Shown here: positions 21,188 to 30,909 of the stretch, piece by piece
Layout: each line of letters starts with the position of its first letter
How positions within the stretch are numbered: the stretch's first letter is position 1
Source of the DNA: Rhodopirellula halodulae
GTDB taxonomy: Bacteria > Planctomycetota > Planctomycetia > Pirellulales > Pirellulaceae
Reading direction: 5' to 3'
Length of the DNA: 64,000 bases
NCBI RefSeq assembly: GCF_020966775.1
Contig: NZ_JAJKFV010000012.1
Span: forward strand, 62,001-126,000
The notes under the pieces: generated by a model
What the model was told of the DNA's origin: nothing
The model's input: only the letters and a program-made list of their open reading frames with translations
Database searches by the model: none
Program-made: the position numbers and the translations under genes

Positions 21188-22222
21188 TCAGGCAACGCCC
21201 AAACCAGCTCGTAGCTTTGCCAAATGTTCGGGCACCGCTTCGAAGGCGTCATCGTCTTCGTACTCCAGCACGACGTAACCTTGGTAACCCGCGTCGCGAA
21301 GGATCTTCCCCACACGACCGTAATCCGCTGGCGAACGCTCGCCACTGGGCGATTTCGTGAACGGCTTGACTTGCACGTTCACCGCATAAGGAACGCAAGC
21401 CTGCAAATCCTCGTACGGATGATCGGACTCAAAGTTGCCGGTGTCCAAATTGATTCCCACCCACGGGGAATTGATCCGATCCATGATTTCCAACATCTGA
21501 TCCGCAGTCAGGCGACCGTGGTTTTCCACCCCCAAAAAGACGCCACGTTTGGCCGCGTGATCAGCACACCGCTGAACAGCCTCGATCGCTTCATCCATTC
21601 GCGCTGGTGACTTGGCCAATTGAGCCGCCGTGCCGGCAAAGAACCGAATGTGCGGAGCCCCTAACGTGGATGCCAAATCGATCCATCGCATCGCGTCGGC
21701 GATTTCTTGGTCGTAATGTTCCCCTTTGCCAACCGTGAAGTTGTTACCGATGGCGGTGCCGCTGATTTCGATGCCTCGCAGGAACGCTTGGCGACGAAGC
21801 TCCAACATCGACGCTTCGGAGGGAAATCCGTCTGCCTCGGGCGTCATGAAGTACGCCGTCAGCTCAGCAGCCTCAACGCCCATTGCGACGCAGTAATCCA
21901 AAAAGTCGATCTGCGTCAGACCCTCGCTGACGTCGCGTCGGAAACTGACGCCATCCGGGACGCTGCGATGCTTTTGCTGCTTTCCCTTCATGTAGCGATA
22001 GAAAGGACGCAGCGAATAACCTGCGATGCCGATCCGGAAGCGAGGCGGTCCAGACCGTGGAATGGGTGGACGACCCAACGCGGGCAAACTCGCTGCTCCC
22101 AGACTTACCGCCGATGCACCAGCAGCGAATTTCAGCCATTCGCGTCGCGACGCGGATGAACTCAGGCCTTGCGTTCGGCCAGCAACACTCGGAACAGAGA
22201 CAGCGGATTGGATTTGTGGCAT
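21188..22222 (-). CDS. Tat-exported sugar phosphate isomerase/epimerase-type TIM-barrel protein
   Basis: 344 aa from the ATG at 22222 (an upstream in-frame start at 22282 would lie deeper inside the neighbouring gene). SRREWLKFAAGAS plus a hydrophobic stretch is a Tat signal. The mature part shows the xylose-isomerase-like TIM-barrel pattern: GVEAAELTAYF, RFFAGTAAQ, GVFLGVENHGRLTAD, WVGINLDTGNFE and VNVQVKPF, with acidic and His residues that bind a divalent metal in the family. Function by family: isomerisation or epimerisation of a ketose or inositol derivative. Its first 61 bp overlap the 3' end of the methyltransferase gene in another frame, suggesting translational coupling or a start a little downstream at a non-ATG codon. 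Confidence 0.88.
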   Translation of the reverse strand: MPQIQSAVSVPSVAGRTQGLSSSASRREWLKFAAGASAVSLGAASLPALGRPPIPRSGPPRFRIGIAGYSLRPFYRYMKGKQQKHRSVPDGVSFRRDVSEGLTQIDFLDYCVAMGVEAAELTAYFMTPEADGFPSEASMLELRRQAFLRGIEISGTAIGNNFTVGKGEHYDQEIADAMRWIDLASTLGAPHIRFFAGTAAQLAKSPARMDEAIEAVQRCADHAAKRGVFLGVENHGRLTADQMLEIMDRINSPWVGINLDTGNFESDHPYEDLQACVPYAVNVQVKPFTKSPSGERSPADYGRVGKILRDAGYQGYVVLEYEDDDAFEAVPEHLAKLRAGLGVA

Positions 22223-22965
22223 CGAGTGACCTGGATGGGCAATTCGTTGAGCAAGTCGTCCATGTTCAGATCCGTTCGCCAACCCAAGTGCCGAGTCAGG
22301 CTTCCGGCGGAATCGACGACTCGAGCGATCAACGGATTGGGGCTGCGGAAATGATTGATGACCAGGATTTTACCACCTGGACGACACACCCGCACAAGCT
22401 CACGCATCATTCGGTCGGGCCGAGAGACAACACTGATCGTGTGAAACGACGTCACGAAATCAAAGCTCGCATCTTCGAATGTCAATTCTTCCGCGTTCAT
22501 CGGCTGAACCGAAATGTGGTTCCACTCGCGCTGCTCGATCAGATCCTCCGCTTCGGCCAGCATCGATTCGCTCAAATCCACCCCCGTCACATTCGCGTGA
22601 TGCGGGTAGGAATCCAACGACAAACCGGTACCGACGCCCACTTCCAAAACTTTGGCCTGAGCCGGAATGTTCAGAGCAGCGACATTACGAAGAATGCGGC
22701 GACGTGCGACTGCTGGCCACAACGCTTGGTAGGCCGGAACGAGATTGTCATAGAGCTTGCTCTCGTGAGGCTTGGGCTCTTTTCCGCGTTTCTTATTCGC
22801 CGCAACGTCGCTCACTGGCTCACCTCGTTTCCGCCCGCCCTTGTCTGCCGAAGACTGCTCCGCAGAAGCCTCACCGACCGAACCGGCGTGAATCACGTCC
22901 TCCCCGATCTGGGAATTCGCATTCGGCGTTTCATTTCGATGTGACTCGGGATCCAACTTCAACAT
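22162..22965 (-). CDS. Class I SAM-dependent methyltransferase
   Basis: 267 aa from the ATG at 22965. The frame stays open up to 23199, but the extra upstream residues are Arg- and Cys-rich and look non-coding. A charged, probably disordered N-terminus of about 75 residues precedes the domain. Motif I is VLEVGVGTGLSL, followed by VTGVDLSESML, FDFVTSFHTISVV and RVCRPGGKILVINHF. The overall pattern resembles PmtA-like phospholipid N-methyltransferases or the UbiE group; the substrate is uncertain. It lies downstream of ftsH-rsgA on the same strand after a gap of about 230 bp. Confidence 0.85.
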   Translation of the reverse strand: MLKLDPESHRNETPNANSQIGEDVIHAGSVGEASAEQSSADKGGRKRGEPVSDVAANKKRGKEPKPHESKLYDNLVPAYQALWPAVARRRILRNVAALNIPAQAKVLEVGVGTGLSLDSYPHHANVTGVDLSESMLAEAEDLIEQREWNHISVQPMNAEELTFEDASFDFVTSFHTISVVSRPDRMMRELVRVCRPGGKILVINHFRSPNPLIARVVDSAGSLTRHLGWRTDLNMDDLLNELPIQVTRCHKSNPLSLFRVLLAERKA

Positions 22966-23199
22966 TTCAACTTCGTCCTCAGCTAGTCGACTGCCTGCCT
23001 GACCCCGAACATTCCTGATCGAGAAACGGTCAACGCAACCGAAAATGAACTTTGAATCACCAAAGAACCGGTTTCGGCAGCCAACAGCAGCGTGTTGACC
23101 CAACTTCCGTCTGGTTCTCTGCAGTTTCGCAGATTTCAGGCCAGTGTCATGCCTGATCTGATACCTGGAGCCCAAAACCAAGCGAATTTTGCGCCGCAA

Positions 23200-24363
23200 T
23201 TACATGAGTTCTTCTTCTAGCAAATGACAGTACGCGTCGTAGCGTCGGGCATCAATCCGAGCGTCCGCAACTGCGTTTTTTACGGCACAGTCGTCTTCGG
23301 CCAGGTGCAAACAGTCCGGATAACGACAACCGCTCACGTAAGGCCGCAAATCCGGCATCAATCCCGCCACTTCGCTGGCCGAAATATCCCAAAGCTGGAA
23401 TTGCCGTATCCCAGGCGTGTCAAAAACCGCCCCGCCGCTCTGCAGGGGGATCAACTGAGACGCCGTGGTCGTGTGTCTACCTTTGTTGTTGTCCGTGCTG
23501 ACCGCACCGATCGCCAATCCGAGCCCTGGCTGAACCGCATTGAGCAAACTGCTTTTGCCCACGCCGCTTTGGCCCGCCAGAGCCGTTTGGCGGTTTTGCA
23601 GCAAGGCTCGGAGGTACTCGATGTTTTGCCCCGTTTCGGCTGAAGTCGGCAAAACGCGGTAGCCCATTGACGAATAAACGCCAATCAGTGGTTGCAAATC
23701 AGCCAAATCGACCAAGTCAATTTTGTTGATCACAACAATCGGTTCGATCTGACACTGGTGGGCTGTCAAAATCATTCGGTCGATCAACGTCGGTTTGATC
23801 CCAGGTTGCTCGGCGCTGGCGATGATCAGCATCGCATCGATGTTTGCAACCAGAACATGTTGCCGGCCGCGACTGGTACGGCTGATCATCCCCGTCCGTG
23901 GTTCGACCCGTTCGATCATCCCATCCGCTTCGGACTTCAGCGACACGCCGTCGCGAGATTCGGCTCGAAACCATACCCGATCGCCCGCAACGATCACGTT
24001 GCGTTGGCTGGTGCTCAACGATTTCAAAACCTGTCGCACGGCGCAGGCATACAGCACGCCGTCGTCGCCCAACACTTTGCTTTGCAATCCGTGCACACTC
24101 AGCACGCGACCATGCAGCAGCTTTTCTTCATCCACATCCAAGTGAACATGCATGCCCGCCGCGGAATCCGGTGATGCGTCGGCACCGTGAATGGTGCGTT
24201 TGCGGGTCAGTTCGCCTTTGCCGCTGAGCCGTTCGGATTGAACGGCGTCATCCACCTGCGAAGCATCTTCGCGAAAGTCGCGGGTGAAATCCCCGCGACG
24301 GACGCGTCCTTGGTGCTTCTTGCGAAAGTTCGCTCGAAATTTACCGCTTCGCTTTTTCGCCAA
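23200..24363 (-). CDS. rsgA: Ribosome small subunit-dependent GTPase A (RsgA/YjeQ)
   Basis: 387 aa. It has an N-terminal OB-fold region and a circularly permuted GTPase: G4 NKID (213-216) comes before the P-loop GQSGVGKSS (264-272) and the G3 motif DTPG (315-318). The C-terminal zinc finger has C346, C351, H353 and C359. RsgA is a late 30S assembly factor that checks the decoding site and releases on GTP hydrolysis. The start is a TTG three bases after the ftsH stop, so translational coupling to ftsH is likely. The first 40 residues are basic ([15 protein letters not shown]) and longer than in short RsgA proteins. Confidence 0.96.
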   Translation of the reverse strand: MAKKRSGKFRANFRKKHQGRVRRGDFTRDFREDASQVDDAVQSERLSGKGELTRKRTIHGADASPDSAAGMHVHLDVDEEKLLHGRVLSVHGLQSKVLGDDGVLYACAVRQVLKSLSTSQRNVIVAGDRVWFRAESRDGVSLKSEADGMIERVEPRTGMISRTSRGRQHVLVANIDAMLIIASAEQPGIKPTLIDRMILTAHQCQIEPIVVINKIDLVDLADLQPLIGVYSSMGYRVLPTSAETGQNIEYLRALLQNRQTALAGQSGVGKSSLLNAVQPGLGLAIGAVSTDNNKGRHTTTASQLIPLQSGGAVFDTPGIRQFQLWDISASEVAGLMPDLRPYVSGCRYPDCLHLAEDDCAVKNAVADARIDARRYDAYCHLLEEELM

Positions 24364-24366
24364 GGG

Positions 24367-26385
24367 TCACTCTTCGCGTCGAGCGGAGGTGTTGGCGGCG
24401 CGTTCGGCGGCACCCTCAGGAGCCATGATCTGTTCGACCTTGCCTTCTTCGTCTCCCAATCGCTTGTGAATCGAAGGTCCGATCAGCTCGGTCAATTCCA
24501 TCTCGCTGAGTTCTTCCCGATCCAACAACGCGCGAGTGATCGTTTCCAACTGCCCACGATGTTCGCGCAGCAACTGCTCGGCTTTTTGGTCGGCTTCCAA
24601 CAAAATCCGAGCGACCTCCTCATCAATCAGTTCTTGCGTGTGTTCACTGAACTGACGTTGCTGATGAATTTCGCGACCCAAGAACGGATCCTCGTCCGTG
24701 GTCTTGTAACTCACCGGGCCAATCTTCGGACTCATACCCCAGTGGGTCACCATCCGACGAGCGATGCTGGTGGCACGCTCCAGATCGTTTTCCGCACCGA
24801 CACAGGTCTCGGTGTAGATGATTTTCTCCGCTGCACGACCACCCAGCAGAACAATCAACTGGTGCTCGAGTTCCTTCTTGCTCATGCTCAACCGATCTTC
24901 GTTCGGCACGTACTGAGTCACCCCCAACGCGCGGCCTCGCGGAATGATCGTGACCTTGTGAACGATGTGCGAACCTTCCAAATGCCACGCGGTCAACGTG
25001 TGGCCGGCTTCGTGATACGCGGTCTTTTCTTTCTCGCTATCGAGCAAGACCTCTTCACGTTTGGCGCCCATCAGAATCTTGTCGCGAGCGTAATCAAAAT
25101 CGCTCATCTCGACGATCTTCTTGTCATTGCGAGCCGCCCAAAGAGCCGCCTCGTTGACCATGTTGCGAATGTCGGCTCCGGTCAATCCAACCGTTCCCGC
25201 TGCCAATCGATGCAGGTCAACGTCGTCGCCCAGTGGCACATCGCGAACGTGAACCTTGAAGATCTCTTCGCGACCTTTCATCGTCGGCCGTCCAACGGTC
25301 ACGTGACGATCAAAGCGTCCGGGACGAAGCAACGCTGGATCCAAAACGTCCGGCCGGTTGGTCGCCGCAATCACGATCACCGCGTGAGCGCCGCCGAAAC
25401 CATCCATCTCACCGAGAATTTGGTTCAGCGTCTGTTCGCGTTCATCGTGTCCGCCACCCAACCCAGCACCACGTTGACGCCCCACCGCATCGATCTCATC
25501 GATGAAGATGATCGATGGTGATTGGTCCTTGGCGGTCTTGAACAAGTCGCGAACTCGGCTGGCACCGACACCAACGAACATCTGAATGAATTCACTGCCG
25601 TTGACGCTGAAGAATGGCACCTCAGCCTCACCCGCGACGGCGCGAGCCAGCAACGTTTTCCCAGTTCCCGGAGGTCCATTGAGCAACACGCCCTTGGGAA
25701 CCTGACCACCGAGCTTCTGAAATTTCTCGGGCGTCTTCAGGAAGTCCACGATCTCCTGCAAGTCCGCTTTGACGCCTTCCAAACCCGCCACGTCGTTGAA
25801 CGTGATGATTTTGTCCGTGGCCTCAAACTTTTTCGCGGGGCTCTTGCTGAATCCCGATAGGAATCCGCCGCCCATCATGTCGTTCCGCGTTCGGCGGATC
25901 ATCATGAAGATGAAAAAGAAGATCGCCAGCGGCAAACCAACCAACACCAGCAAGTTCAGCAGTGCCGCCGTGTTGTCCGGCGGAGCAAACTCCCAATCTT
26001 CGATGTTTCGCTTCTCAAGATCAGCCGCCAATTGAACGGCGTAATCCGAACCGGCCGGGCGAGTGAACTTGAACCGCTTCAGCAATTTCTCTGCTTTGGC
26101 GTCCCCGTCCGCTGTTTCGCTTGTGGGTGCATCGGGTCGCGTTTTGAACGTCCCGTAGACTTCGATTTCGCCGATCCGCACCGACTCGATGTTGTTCTTC
26201 TCGAGTTCGCTTCGGAAGAAGCTCGCGGAGATCGTCGAGGATGGCTCCGGTTGATTGAAAAACAGCATCGCGGCCAACACCGTGATCACCAACGCGATGA
26301 TCAGCGGATTGCCCCCGCGGCGTCCCGTCGAGACCTCTTCGTTCTTGGACTTATCCGAAGAGTTCGATTCGGAATCCTTTTTCAT
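24367..26385 (-). CDS. ftsH: ATP-dependent zinc metalloprotease FtsH
   Basis: 672 aa. A cytoplasmic tail is followed by TM1 (about 26-44), a periplasmic loop (about 45-138) and TM2 (about 139-163). The AAA domain has Walker A GPPGTGKT (237-244), Walker B IIFIDEID (292-299) and the second region of homology with [20 protein letters not shown]. The zinc protease motif HEAGH is at 458-462. FtsH is a membrane-anchored hexamer that unfolds and degrades membrane and regulatory proteins. A GAGGA ribosome-binding site lies nine bases before the ATG. It is the first gene of the ftsH-rsgA unit. All catalytic motifs are intact. Confidence 0.97.
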   Translation of the reverse strand: MKKDSESNSSDKSKNEEVSTGRRGGNPLIIALVITVLAAMLFFNQPEPSSTISASFFRSELEKNNIESVRIGEIEVYGTFKTRPDAPTSETADGDAKAEKLLKRFKFTRPAGSDYAVQLAADLEKRNIEDWEFAPPDNTAALLNLLVLVGLPLAIFFFIFMMIRRTRNDMMGGGFLSGFSKSPAKKFEATDKIITFNDVAGLEGVKADLQEIVDFLKTPEKFQKLGGQVPKGVLLNGPPGTGKTLLARAVAGEAEVPFFSVNGSEFIQMFVGVGASRVRDLFKTAKDQSPSIIFIDEIDAVGRQRGAGLGGGHDEREQTLNQILGEMDGFGGAHAVIVIAATNRPDVLDPALLRPGRFDRHVTVGRPTMKGREEIFKVHVRDVPLGDDVDLHRLAAGTVGLTGADIRNMVNEAALWAARNDKKIVEMSDFDYARDKILMGAKREEVLLDSEKEKTAYHEAGHTLTAWHLEGSHIVHKVTIIPRGRALGVTQYVPNEDRLSMSKKELEHQLIVLLGGRAAEKIIYTETCVGAENDLERATSIARRMVTHWGMSPKIGPVSYKTTDEDPFLGREIHQQRQFSEHTQELIDEEVARILLEADQKAEQLLREHRGQLETITRALLDREELSEMELTELIGPSIHKRLGDEEGKVEQIMAPEGAAERAANTSARREE

Positions 26386-26824
26386 ACCGTTTTATCCTCA
26401 AATTTCGCTTTTCGTTGGCACTGGCGAATGCTCGCAATCGCCCGCCTGTGCAAGGAGTGTACCGCGAGGGCGGAAAGTTGACTAACCGGACCGAAACGCG
26501 AATTTTGGTTGGGAAAACGCTCAGGCACTGATCGGATGATCCGAGGTCGGCGAGTCATCGCATCCAACCCAAAATTCGCTTCCAAACGATTCCCCCGCCG
26601 CAGCCACGTGTCCGCAACCGTTTCCCGTTTCCCGGCGGGAAGCTTCGTGACACGGTTGAGTCAGTCCTTTGATACCGAATATCCGGTCCGGCGGTTCACC
26701 GGACCCGCCCCGTCGAAATGGCAGTCTGCTAGCTGCAAGATCTGCCATCGACGGCCAGACGCTGCCCGTTTTCGCCCTCAACAAAGCCCATCAAACCAGC
26801 GTGGACAACGCCGCGAAGGTGAAA
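26386..26824. other. Non-coding interval upstream of ftsH
   Basis: About 440 bp between the ftsH start and the stop of the next minus-strand gene. Short open frames here have no convincing start or composition. It should hold the ftsH promoter. The only clear structure is a hairpin GGTCCGG (26685-26691) / CCGGACC (26699-26705) with a 7-nt loop and no T tract. Confidence 0.5.
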
Positions 26825-28192
26825 TCAACCTTCGACCTTGTACAGGTGATTCTTCGTTCGCAGCAACAGCCCGTCTTCGAACGGTACCGGACTGGCAACT
26901 GTGAACTGTTCGTCGTCTTCGACTTCGTTCGTTTGCAACAACTTGGGCTCCGCATCGCCGGCGATGTTTTCAACCACCGAGGTGACCCCCGCCTCGTCCG
27001 TGATGTACAAGCGGTCGCCGACAATCAAAGGCGAACTGCTATAGCTGGCTCGGGTTCGCTCCAACTTAGTTTGCCACAACGTTTCGCCAGTTTCCGCCGA
27101 CAAAGCGTAGAGCGTGCCTCGGTCCTGTTTGCCGTCTGACATGACATAAACCACACCGTCTTTCGCTGCCGGTGTCGGAACGTCCGATCCCACGTCATCG
27201 CGTTCCCAAAGAATCGCCGCCTTGGCCGCCGCAGCATCTTCGCCTGCCGCGATCAACGCTTCCATGTCGACGCCCGTCAACGTTCCGCCTCGCGAATAGG
27301 GACAGGCAATCACATTGCCCGTGATGACCGGTGAAGCGATCGAGCGGTAATACTTTTCCTGATTCGGATTGAAACCGCCCAGCGTTCCCAGACGCTGACC
27401 GGTTTTCGCATCGGTCAGCGTGAGGTGGTCCGCTCCCATCACGGCGACGACTTTTTTACCGTCAATTTCCGTCGCCAAAGGTGTTGAATAGCTCTGAGCG
27501 GCCTCCTCCGGAGCCGGCACCATGCGGTCGTCCTTCCACGCCATCTCGCCTGATTCAATGTCAAAGGCAACGATGTAGCTCGGCCCGGTTTGCATCACGG
27601 CCACCACGACCAAACCATCGACGATCATGGGGGACGATCCCAAGTCCCACCACAAGGTGTCTTCGCCAAATCGTTCCTGCAGGTTGGTTTTCCAAACAAC
27701 CTTTCCGTTCAAATCACAACACGCCAAATCACCACTTCGGAAATAAGACACCACGTGCGATCCATCAGTCACCGGTGATGGGTTGCTGCCGCTACCTTTG
27801 CGATGCTTGTTGCCGCGGTCTTCGCCGAGCGACGTTTGAAAGGTGATTTCCAACGAATCGAGATCGATTCCGAGCAGATGGTTCTTGCCGTCCACACCGC
27901 TGGTCAAGAAAGCCCGGTTGCCAACGACGATCGGCGTGCTCGCGCCGCTGCCGGGGATCGTGCATTTCGTGGTGTCCGCTTCGGACCACTTCACGGGATA
28001 GTCGCCACTGGGAGCAACCCCCTGTTGCGTTCCGCCTCGCCACTGCGGCCACACGACCTGGGCGTTTTTATCGGACGCAACCGATTCAGCGGCTTGGATT
28101 GCATTGGATGCAAACGCAGCAATTCCAAAACAACTGGTCAGCAAGGTCCAACGAACAAACGAAAGCGATGTCGGAAGGTGGGCGTCGGACAT
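26825..28192 (-). CDS. Secreted PQQ-type beta-propeller repeat protein
   Basis: 455 aa from the ATG at 28192, preceded by GGAG at suitable distance; a longer frame to 28264 is open but lacks such support. The signal peptide ends near ASNAIQAAES. The mature part is a series of PQQ-like propeller blades, each with a Trp/Gly strand and a G(K)xxWxT or GxxLWxT pattern (for example ETGETLWQTKL, VVWKTNLQER, GDRLYITDEAG). It resembles the BamB/quinoprotein fold without an obvious dehydrogenase active site. It is probably periplasmic; many planctomycete homologues sit among unknown secreted proteins. Enzymatic activity cannot be asserted. Confidence 0.9.
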   Translation of the reverse strand: MSDAHLPTSLSFVRWTLLTSCFGIAAFASNAIQAAESVASDKNAQVVWPQWRGGTQQGVAPSGDYPVKWSEADTTKCTIPGSGASTPIVVGNRAFLTSGVDGKNHLLGIDLDSLEITFQTSLGEDRGNKHRKGSGSNPSPVTDGSHVVSYFRSGDLACCDLNGKVVWKTNLQERFGEDTLWWDLGSSPMIVDGLVVVAVMQTGPSYIVAFDIESGEMAWKDDRMVPAPEEAAQSYSTPLATEIDGKKVVAVMGADHLTLTDAKTGQRLGTLGGFNPNQEKYYRSIASPVITGNVIACPYSRGGTLTGVDMEALIAAGEDAAAAKAAILWERDDVGSDVPTPAAKDGVVYVMSDGKQDRGTLYALSAETGETLWQTKLERTRASYSSSPLIVGDRLYITDEAGVTSVVENIAGDAEPKLLQTNEVEDDEQFTVASPVPFEDGLLLRTKNHLYKVEG

Positions 28193-28444
28193 CAAGTGTT
28201 CTCCACAGAGAGGGCGGAAGGAGATGGGGTGGGAAACCGCCATTGTGAAGCACCCGGCGAGCAAATGAAAGCACGCCTGCCCTCGCCCTTTGCGAATCGC
28301 GTGTTCACACGTCGTGAATCACAAACTCGGACTGCTGATTCACGTCTCGCTCGTTGCACGCGATTTCGTGCAAACAGTTCACTGAGCGAGTTCACTGCGG
28401 TCGATTCAATTCGCCCAATCAGCTCAGTTCATGCCTGGTCCGAC
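28193..28444. promoter_or_regulatory. Intergenic region with clustered dyads and a direct repeat
   Basis: Upstream of the propeller gene (minus strand). It contains CGTGT-TC-ACACG (28300-28311), CGTGAATCA / TGATTCACG (28313-28321 and 28336-28344, 14-nt spacer), TTGCACG / CGTGCAA (28354-28360 and 28367-28373) and the direct repeat AGTTCACTG (28376-28384 and 28389-28397). These could be operators or a structured leader; which one is unknown. Confidence 0.45.
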
Positions 28445-29812
28445 TCAACGCCGGAAAAGGAAGAACGATCCGTTGTCTGCGACTTGGAACAATGGGTTGC
28501 GATAACGTTGCTTCGGTCGCGTCACGCCGGGACGGAAAGCGAATCCCAGCGAGATGTTCCACCCTTCGGACTCGTTGGCATCCAGTGGCGTGTCGTCTCC
28601 CGGAGAGAAATACGCCGAACCGAGCAACAACGACCAATTGGTCTGTAGCGGGATCTCCATCTCGCTGCCCCAGATGAAATGTTCTTCGCTGGTGCCACCT
28701 AAGAACGCGGTCATGTGACCAGTCGTTCCCATGGTGCGGCGATAAAACGCTCGGTATTGATCGACTGGTTCGATGACTTCGGTGCTGGTGAAACCGCCGG
28801 CTTCCGTCGTGACGGTTTGATCCGTTACGCCAGCCATGAACTGGAATCCAAACTCGTGACAAGCCGAGGCTTTCCAGCTCAGCTCTCCTCGCAGTTGAAC
28901 CAAATCACTTTGGTAGTACCAATCTTGGTTCATGTAATCGACCACCAAACCGTACTGCAATCCGTAGTCGACTCGACGGAACAAACCGCCGGTGACGAAG
29001 ACTTGGTGCATCCGGCCGCTGGTGAATTCTTCTCCTTCTAAATTGGTCTGGGTTGCGCGAACACCAAGTTGAGCCGACAGGTCCAGCCCCAACCAATTGC
29101 GAAGATCACGACCTTCGTTGAATCCTTGATAAAAACCAAAACTGCCACTGCCGCGCCGAGGCTGTCCGTTGGCGTCCAAAGCGGGGTAGTTCATCGGCGA
29201 TTTGAACGCTTGCGAACCCGCGAAGAAAGAAAAACGACTCCAGTCGACTCGCAAGATCGGCAAGAACAATGGAAAGCAATCGATCTCGGCACCGCCGCAC
29301 ATTCCATCGCAACCGCCATCACAAAAGCCACTGTCGCAGAAACCGCTGTCACAACCGGACATCAACTGGCCACTGCAAGCATCGCAACTGCAAACACCAT
29401 ATTCTTCCAAACCACAACCAACCTCAAATCCGCAGCTGGCTTCCATTCCGCACCCAGGACCGCCAAGGACGCCGCCCGAAGCACATGCCGCACAATCACA
29501 TCCGCCGTCGACGAAGCTGACCGGCTGAACCGAACCGTTCATCGGTTTCGCAACAGGCTGTTTCACAGGCCTCTGTTTCGCGATTTGCCTTTTGGCGACA
29601 GGCTGTTTGGCCGTGCGAGAATCCGGTTGCCACGCATTGGTGGCACGCGAATTTTGCGCGTGCGATGTGGGAGCAGGACGACTCAGGTAAATTTTGTCGG
29701 CGGCCGCCAGTGGCGATTGTGTCACGGTCTGTGAAACGGTCGCTGCAGCCAGAATCGCCAATGGCAGATGGCCAGCAATCAGGCACAACAATCGACGGGG
29801 AATGGTTATCAT
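28445..29812 (-). CDS. Secreted protein with Cys-rich segment and beta-barrel-like C-terminal domain
   Basis: 455 aa, family not recognised with certainty. A hydrophobic signal sequence (about 7-37) is followed by a basic KQPVAK-type repetitive linker (about 68-90). A Cys/Gly/Asp-rich stretch has 15 cysteines between residues 105 and 179. From about 185 on, alternating aromatic/polar strands (DWSRFSFFAGSQAF, GLQYGLVVDYMNQDWYY, ELSWKASACHEFGFQFMAG) and a C-terminal SFFLFRR suggest an outer-membrane beta-barrel. I infer an outer-membrane protein with a disulfide- or metal-stabilised periplasmic segment. It is divergent from the SMP-30-like gene, 63 bp away. Confidence 0.8.
   Translation of the reverse strand: MITIPRRLLCLIAGHLPLAILAAATVSQTVTQSPLAAADKIYLSRPAPTSHAQNSRATNAWQPDSRTAKQPVAKRQIAKQRPVKQPVAKPMNGSVQPVSFVDGGCDCAACASGGVLGGPGCGMEASCGFEVGCGLEEYGVCSCDACSGQLMSGCDSGFCDSGFCDGGCDGMCGGAEIDCFPLFLPILRVDWSRFSFFAGSQAFKSPMNYPALDANGQPRRGSGSFGFYQGFNEGRDLRNWLGLDLSAQLGVRATQTNLEGEEFTSGRMHQVFVTGGLFRRVDYGLQYGLVVDYMNQDWYYQSDLVQLRGELSWKASACHEFGFQFMAGVTDQTVTTEAGGFTSTEVIEPVDQYRAFYRRTMGTTGHMTAFLGGTSEEHFIWGSEMEIPLQTNWSLLLGSAYFSPGDDTPLDANESEGWNISLGFAFRPGVTRPKQRYRNPLFQVADNGSFFLFRR
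29276..29500 (-). repeat. Cys-rich low-complexity segment within the preceding protein
   Basis: Residues 105-179 contain 15 Cys, mostly in CxC, CxxC and SGFCD-type units; the unit SGFCD occurs twice in a row. The composition is unlike the rest of the protein. Confidence 0.8.
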
Positions 29813-29875
29813 GAGACGTCACTGCCGGAATAGGAACATGGAACCTTCTTCTTATCGGACGTCACAACCCTCCTC
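29813..29875. promoter_or_regulatory. 63-bp divergent promoter region with two GACGTCAC boxes
   Basis: The octamer GACGTCAC, containing the palindrome GACGTC, occurs at 29815-29822 and 29858-29865, 43 bp apart (about four helical turns), between two divergent starts. A shared regulator site is possible but not shown. Confidence 0.3.
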
Positions 29876-30871
29876 ATGAATAAATCTTGCGCAACCGGAA
29901 CCATCGCCATTTCTTACCTATACCCACAGCGTCCTGCCCGAAGAAGTTTCACGGCCTTCCAATCGATCACCTACGTCGCATTGGCGGTTGCTTTGGCTGG
30001 CTTTTCACCGTCGGTGCGGGCTCAGGAAACTGAAGCGGCGACCTCAAACGAACTGCCAGACGATTTCTGGACGGAGGTCGAATCGCCTGTCTACCCACGC
30101 GGCGCGGTAATGTCCGCGGACTCATTGTTCGTCGTGGATTCGGATGCTCCCGGCGTATGGAAAGTCGAGTGGCCAGCAACCGAGGCCAGCAAACCCGTTT
30201 TGCAGGTCACCGGTTCGCGATATCTTCGGAAAACCATGAATCGCCCGTTCTGCGCCACGCCTCATCCCGAGTCGGGTGTCTTGGTCGGTGACGCGGCGAC
30301 TCGCGAAATTTATCATGTGACACCGGATGAAGATGGTCCGGCAGGTCAAAACGCAAAGCCTCTGAACAATGGCTTTCTCGGCATCCCAATGGCTCTTACC
30401 GTTTCACCGGAAGGAAAAACGATTTACGTGGGCGATGCCGAACGTCGCGCCGTGTTTTCACTTCCCATCGACGGCGGCCAGCCTGAATTGGTCGTGCGAG
30501 TGAACGCTCGCGGTTTAGTCTTTGATGAAGACGGAGGCTTGTGGGCGGTCACCCCCGATGCGGAGGCGGTGGTCAAAATCGATGTCGAAAACAAATCCAG
30601 CGAAGCCGTGGTCACCGAGCGGCCTTACGGATTTCCCGGCGGCATCGCTTGGCACGACGGGACGGGCTTTGTCTCGGACGTTTACGGCAAATGCGTTTGG
30701 ACCTTCACGGCCGACGGCAAAACGGAAAAGTGGTTCGAAGGCGATCTGCTGAAAGGCCCCGTCGGAATGAGTGCAACCGCGGACGCCGTGATCGTTTCCG
30801 ATCCGAAATCCAAGCAGGTCTTCCGCATCGATCGCGAAAGCAAAGAAGCCACGCCGCTGTTTGAAGATTGA
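29876..30871 (+). CDS. Secreted SMP-30/NHL-like beta-propeller protein
   Basis: 331 aa. An N-terminal hydrophobic stretch (about 30-50) ends near VRAQETEA, consistent with export. The body shows the six-bladed propeller pattern of SMP-30/gluconolactonase or NHL proteins: MALTVSPEGKTIYVGDAERRAVFSL, GLVFDEDGGLWAVTPDAEAVVKID, PGGIAWHDGTGFVSDVYG and KGPVGMSATADAVIVSD. Family members bind a divalent metal and may hydrolyse lactones, but I cannot identify the full metal set here. It is convergent with the signal-peptide methyltransferase, with only 38 bp between the stops. Confidence 0.85.
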   Translation: MNKSCATGTIAISYLYPQRPARRSFTAFQSITYVALAVALAGFSPSVRAQETEAATSNELPDDFWTEVESPVYPRGAVMSADSLFVVDSDAPGVWKVEWPATEASKPVLQVTGSRYLRKTMNRPFCATPHPESGVLVGDAATREIYHVTPDEDGPAGQNAKPLNNGFLGIPMALTVSPEGKTIYVGDAERRAVFSLPIDGGQPELVVRVNARGLVFDEDGGLWAVTPDAEAVVKIDVENKSSEAVVTERPYGFPGGIAWHDGTGFVSDVYGKCVWTFTADGKTEKWFEGDLLKGPVGMSATADAVIVSDPKSKQVFRIDRESKEATPLFED

Positions 30872-30909
30872 ACAATCAACGCTGCGTAAGAAGCTTCGCG
30901 GATCGAAGT

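Noticed and set aside
22966-23199. N-terminal extension of the methyltransferase frame
   Set aside because: Arg/Cys-rich, no homology pattern, and the ATG at 22965 gives a sensible start.
24187-25521. Plus-strand frame of 444 codons opposite rsgA/ftsH
   Set aside because: Overlaps two well-identified genes on the other strand; no motif.
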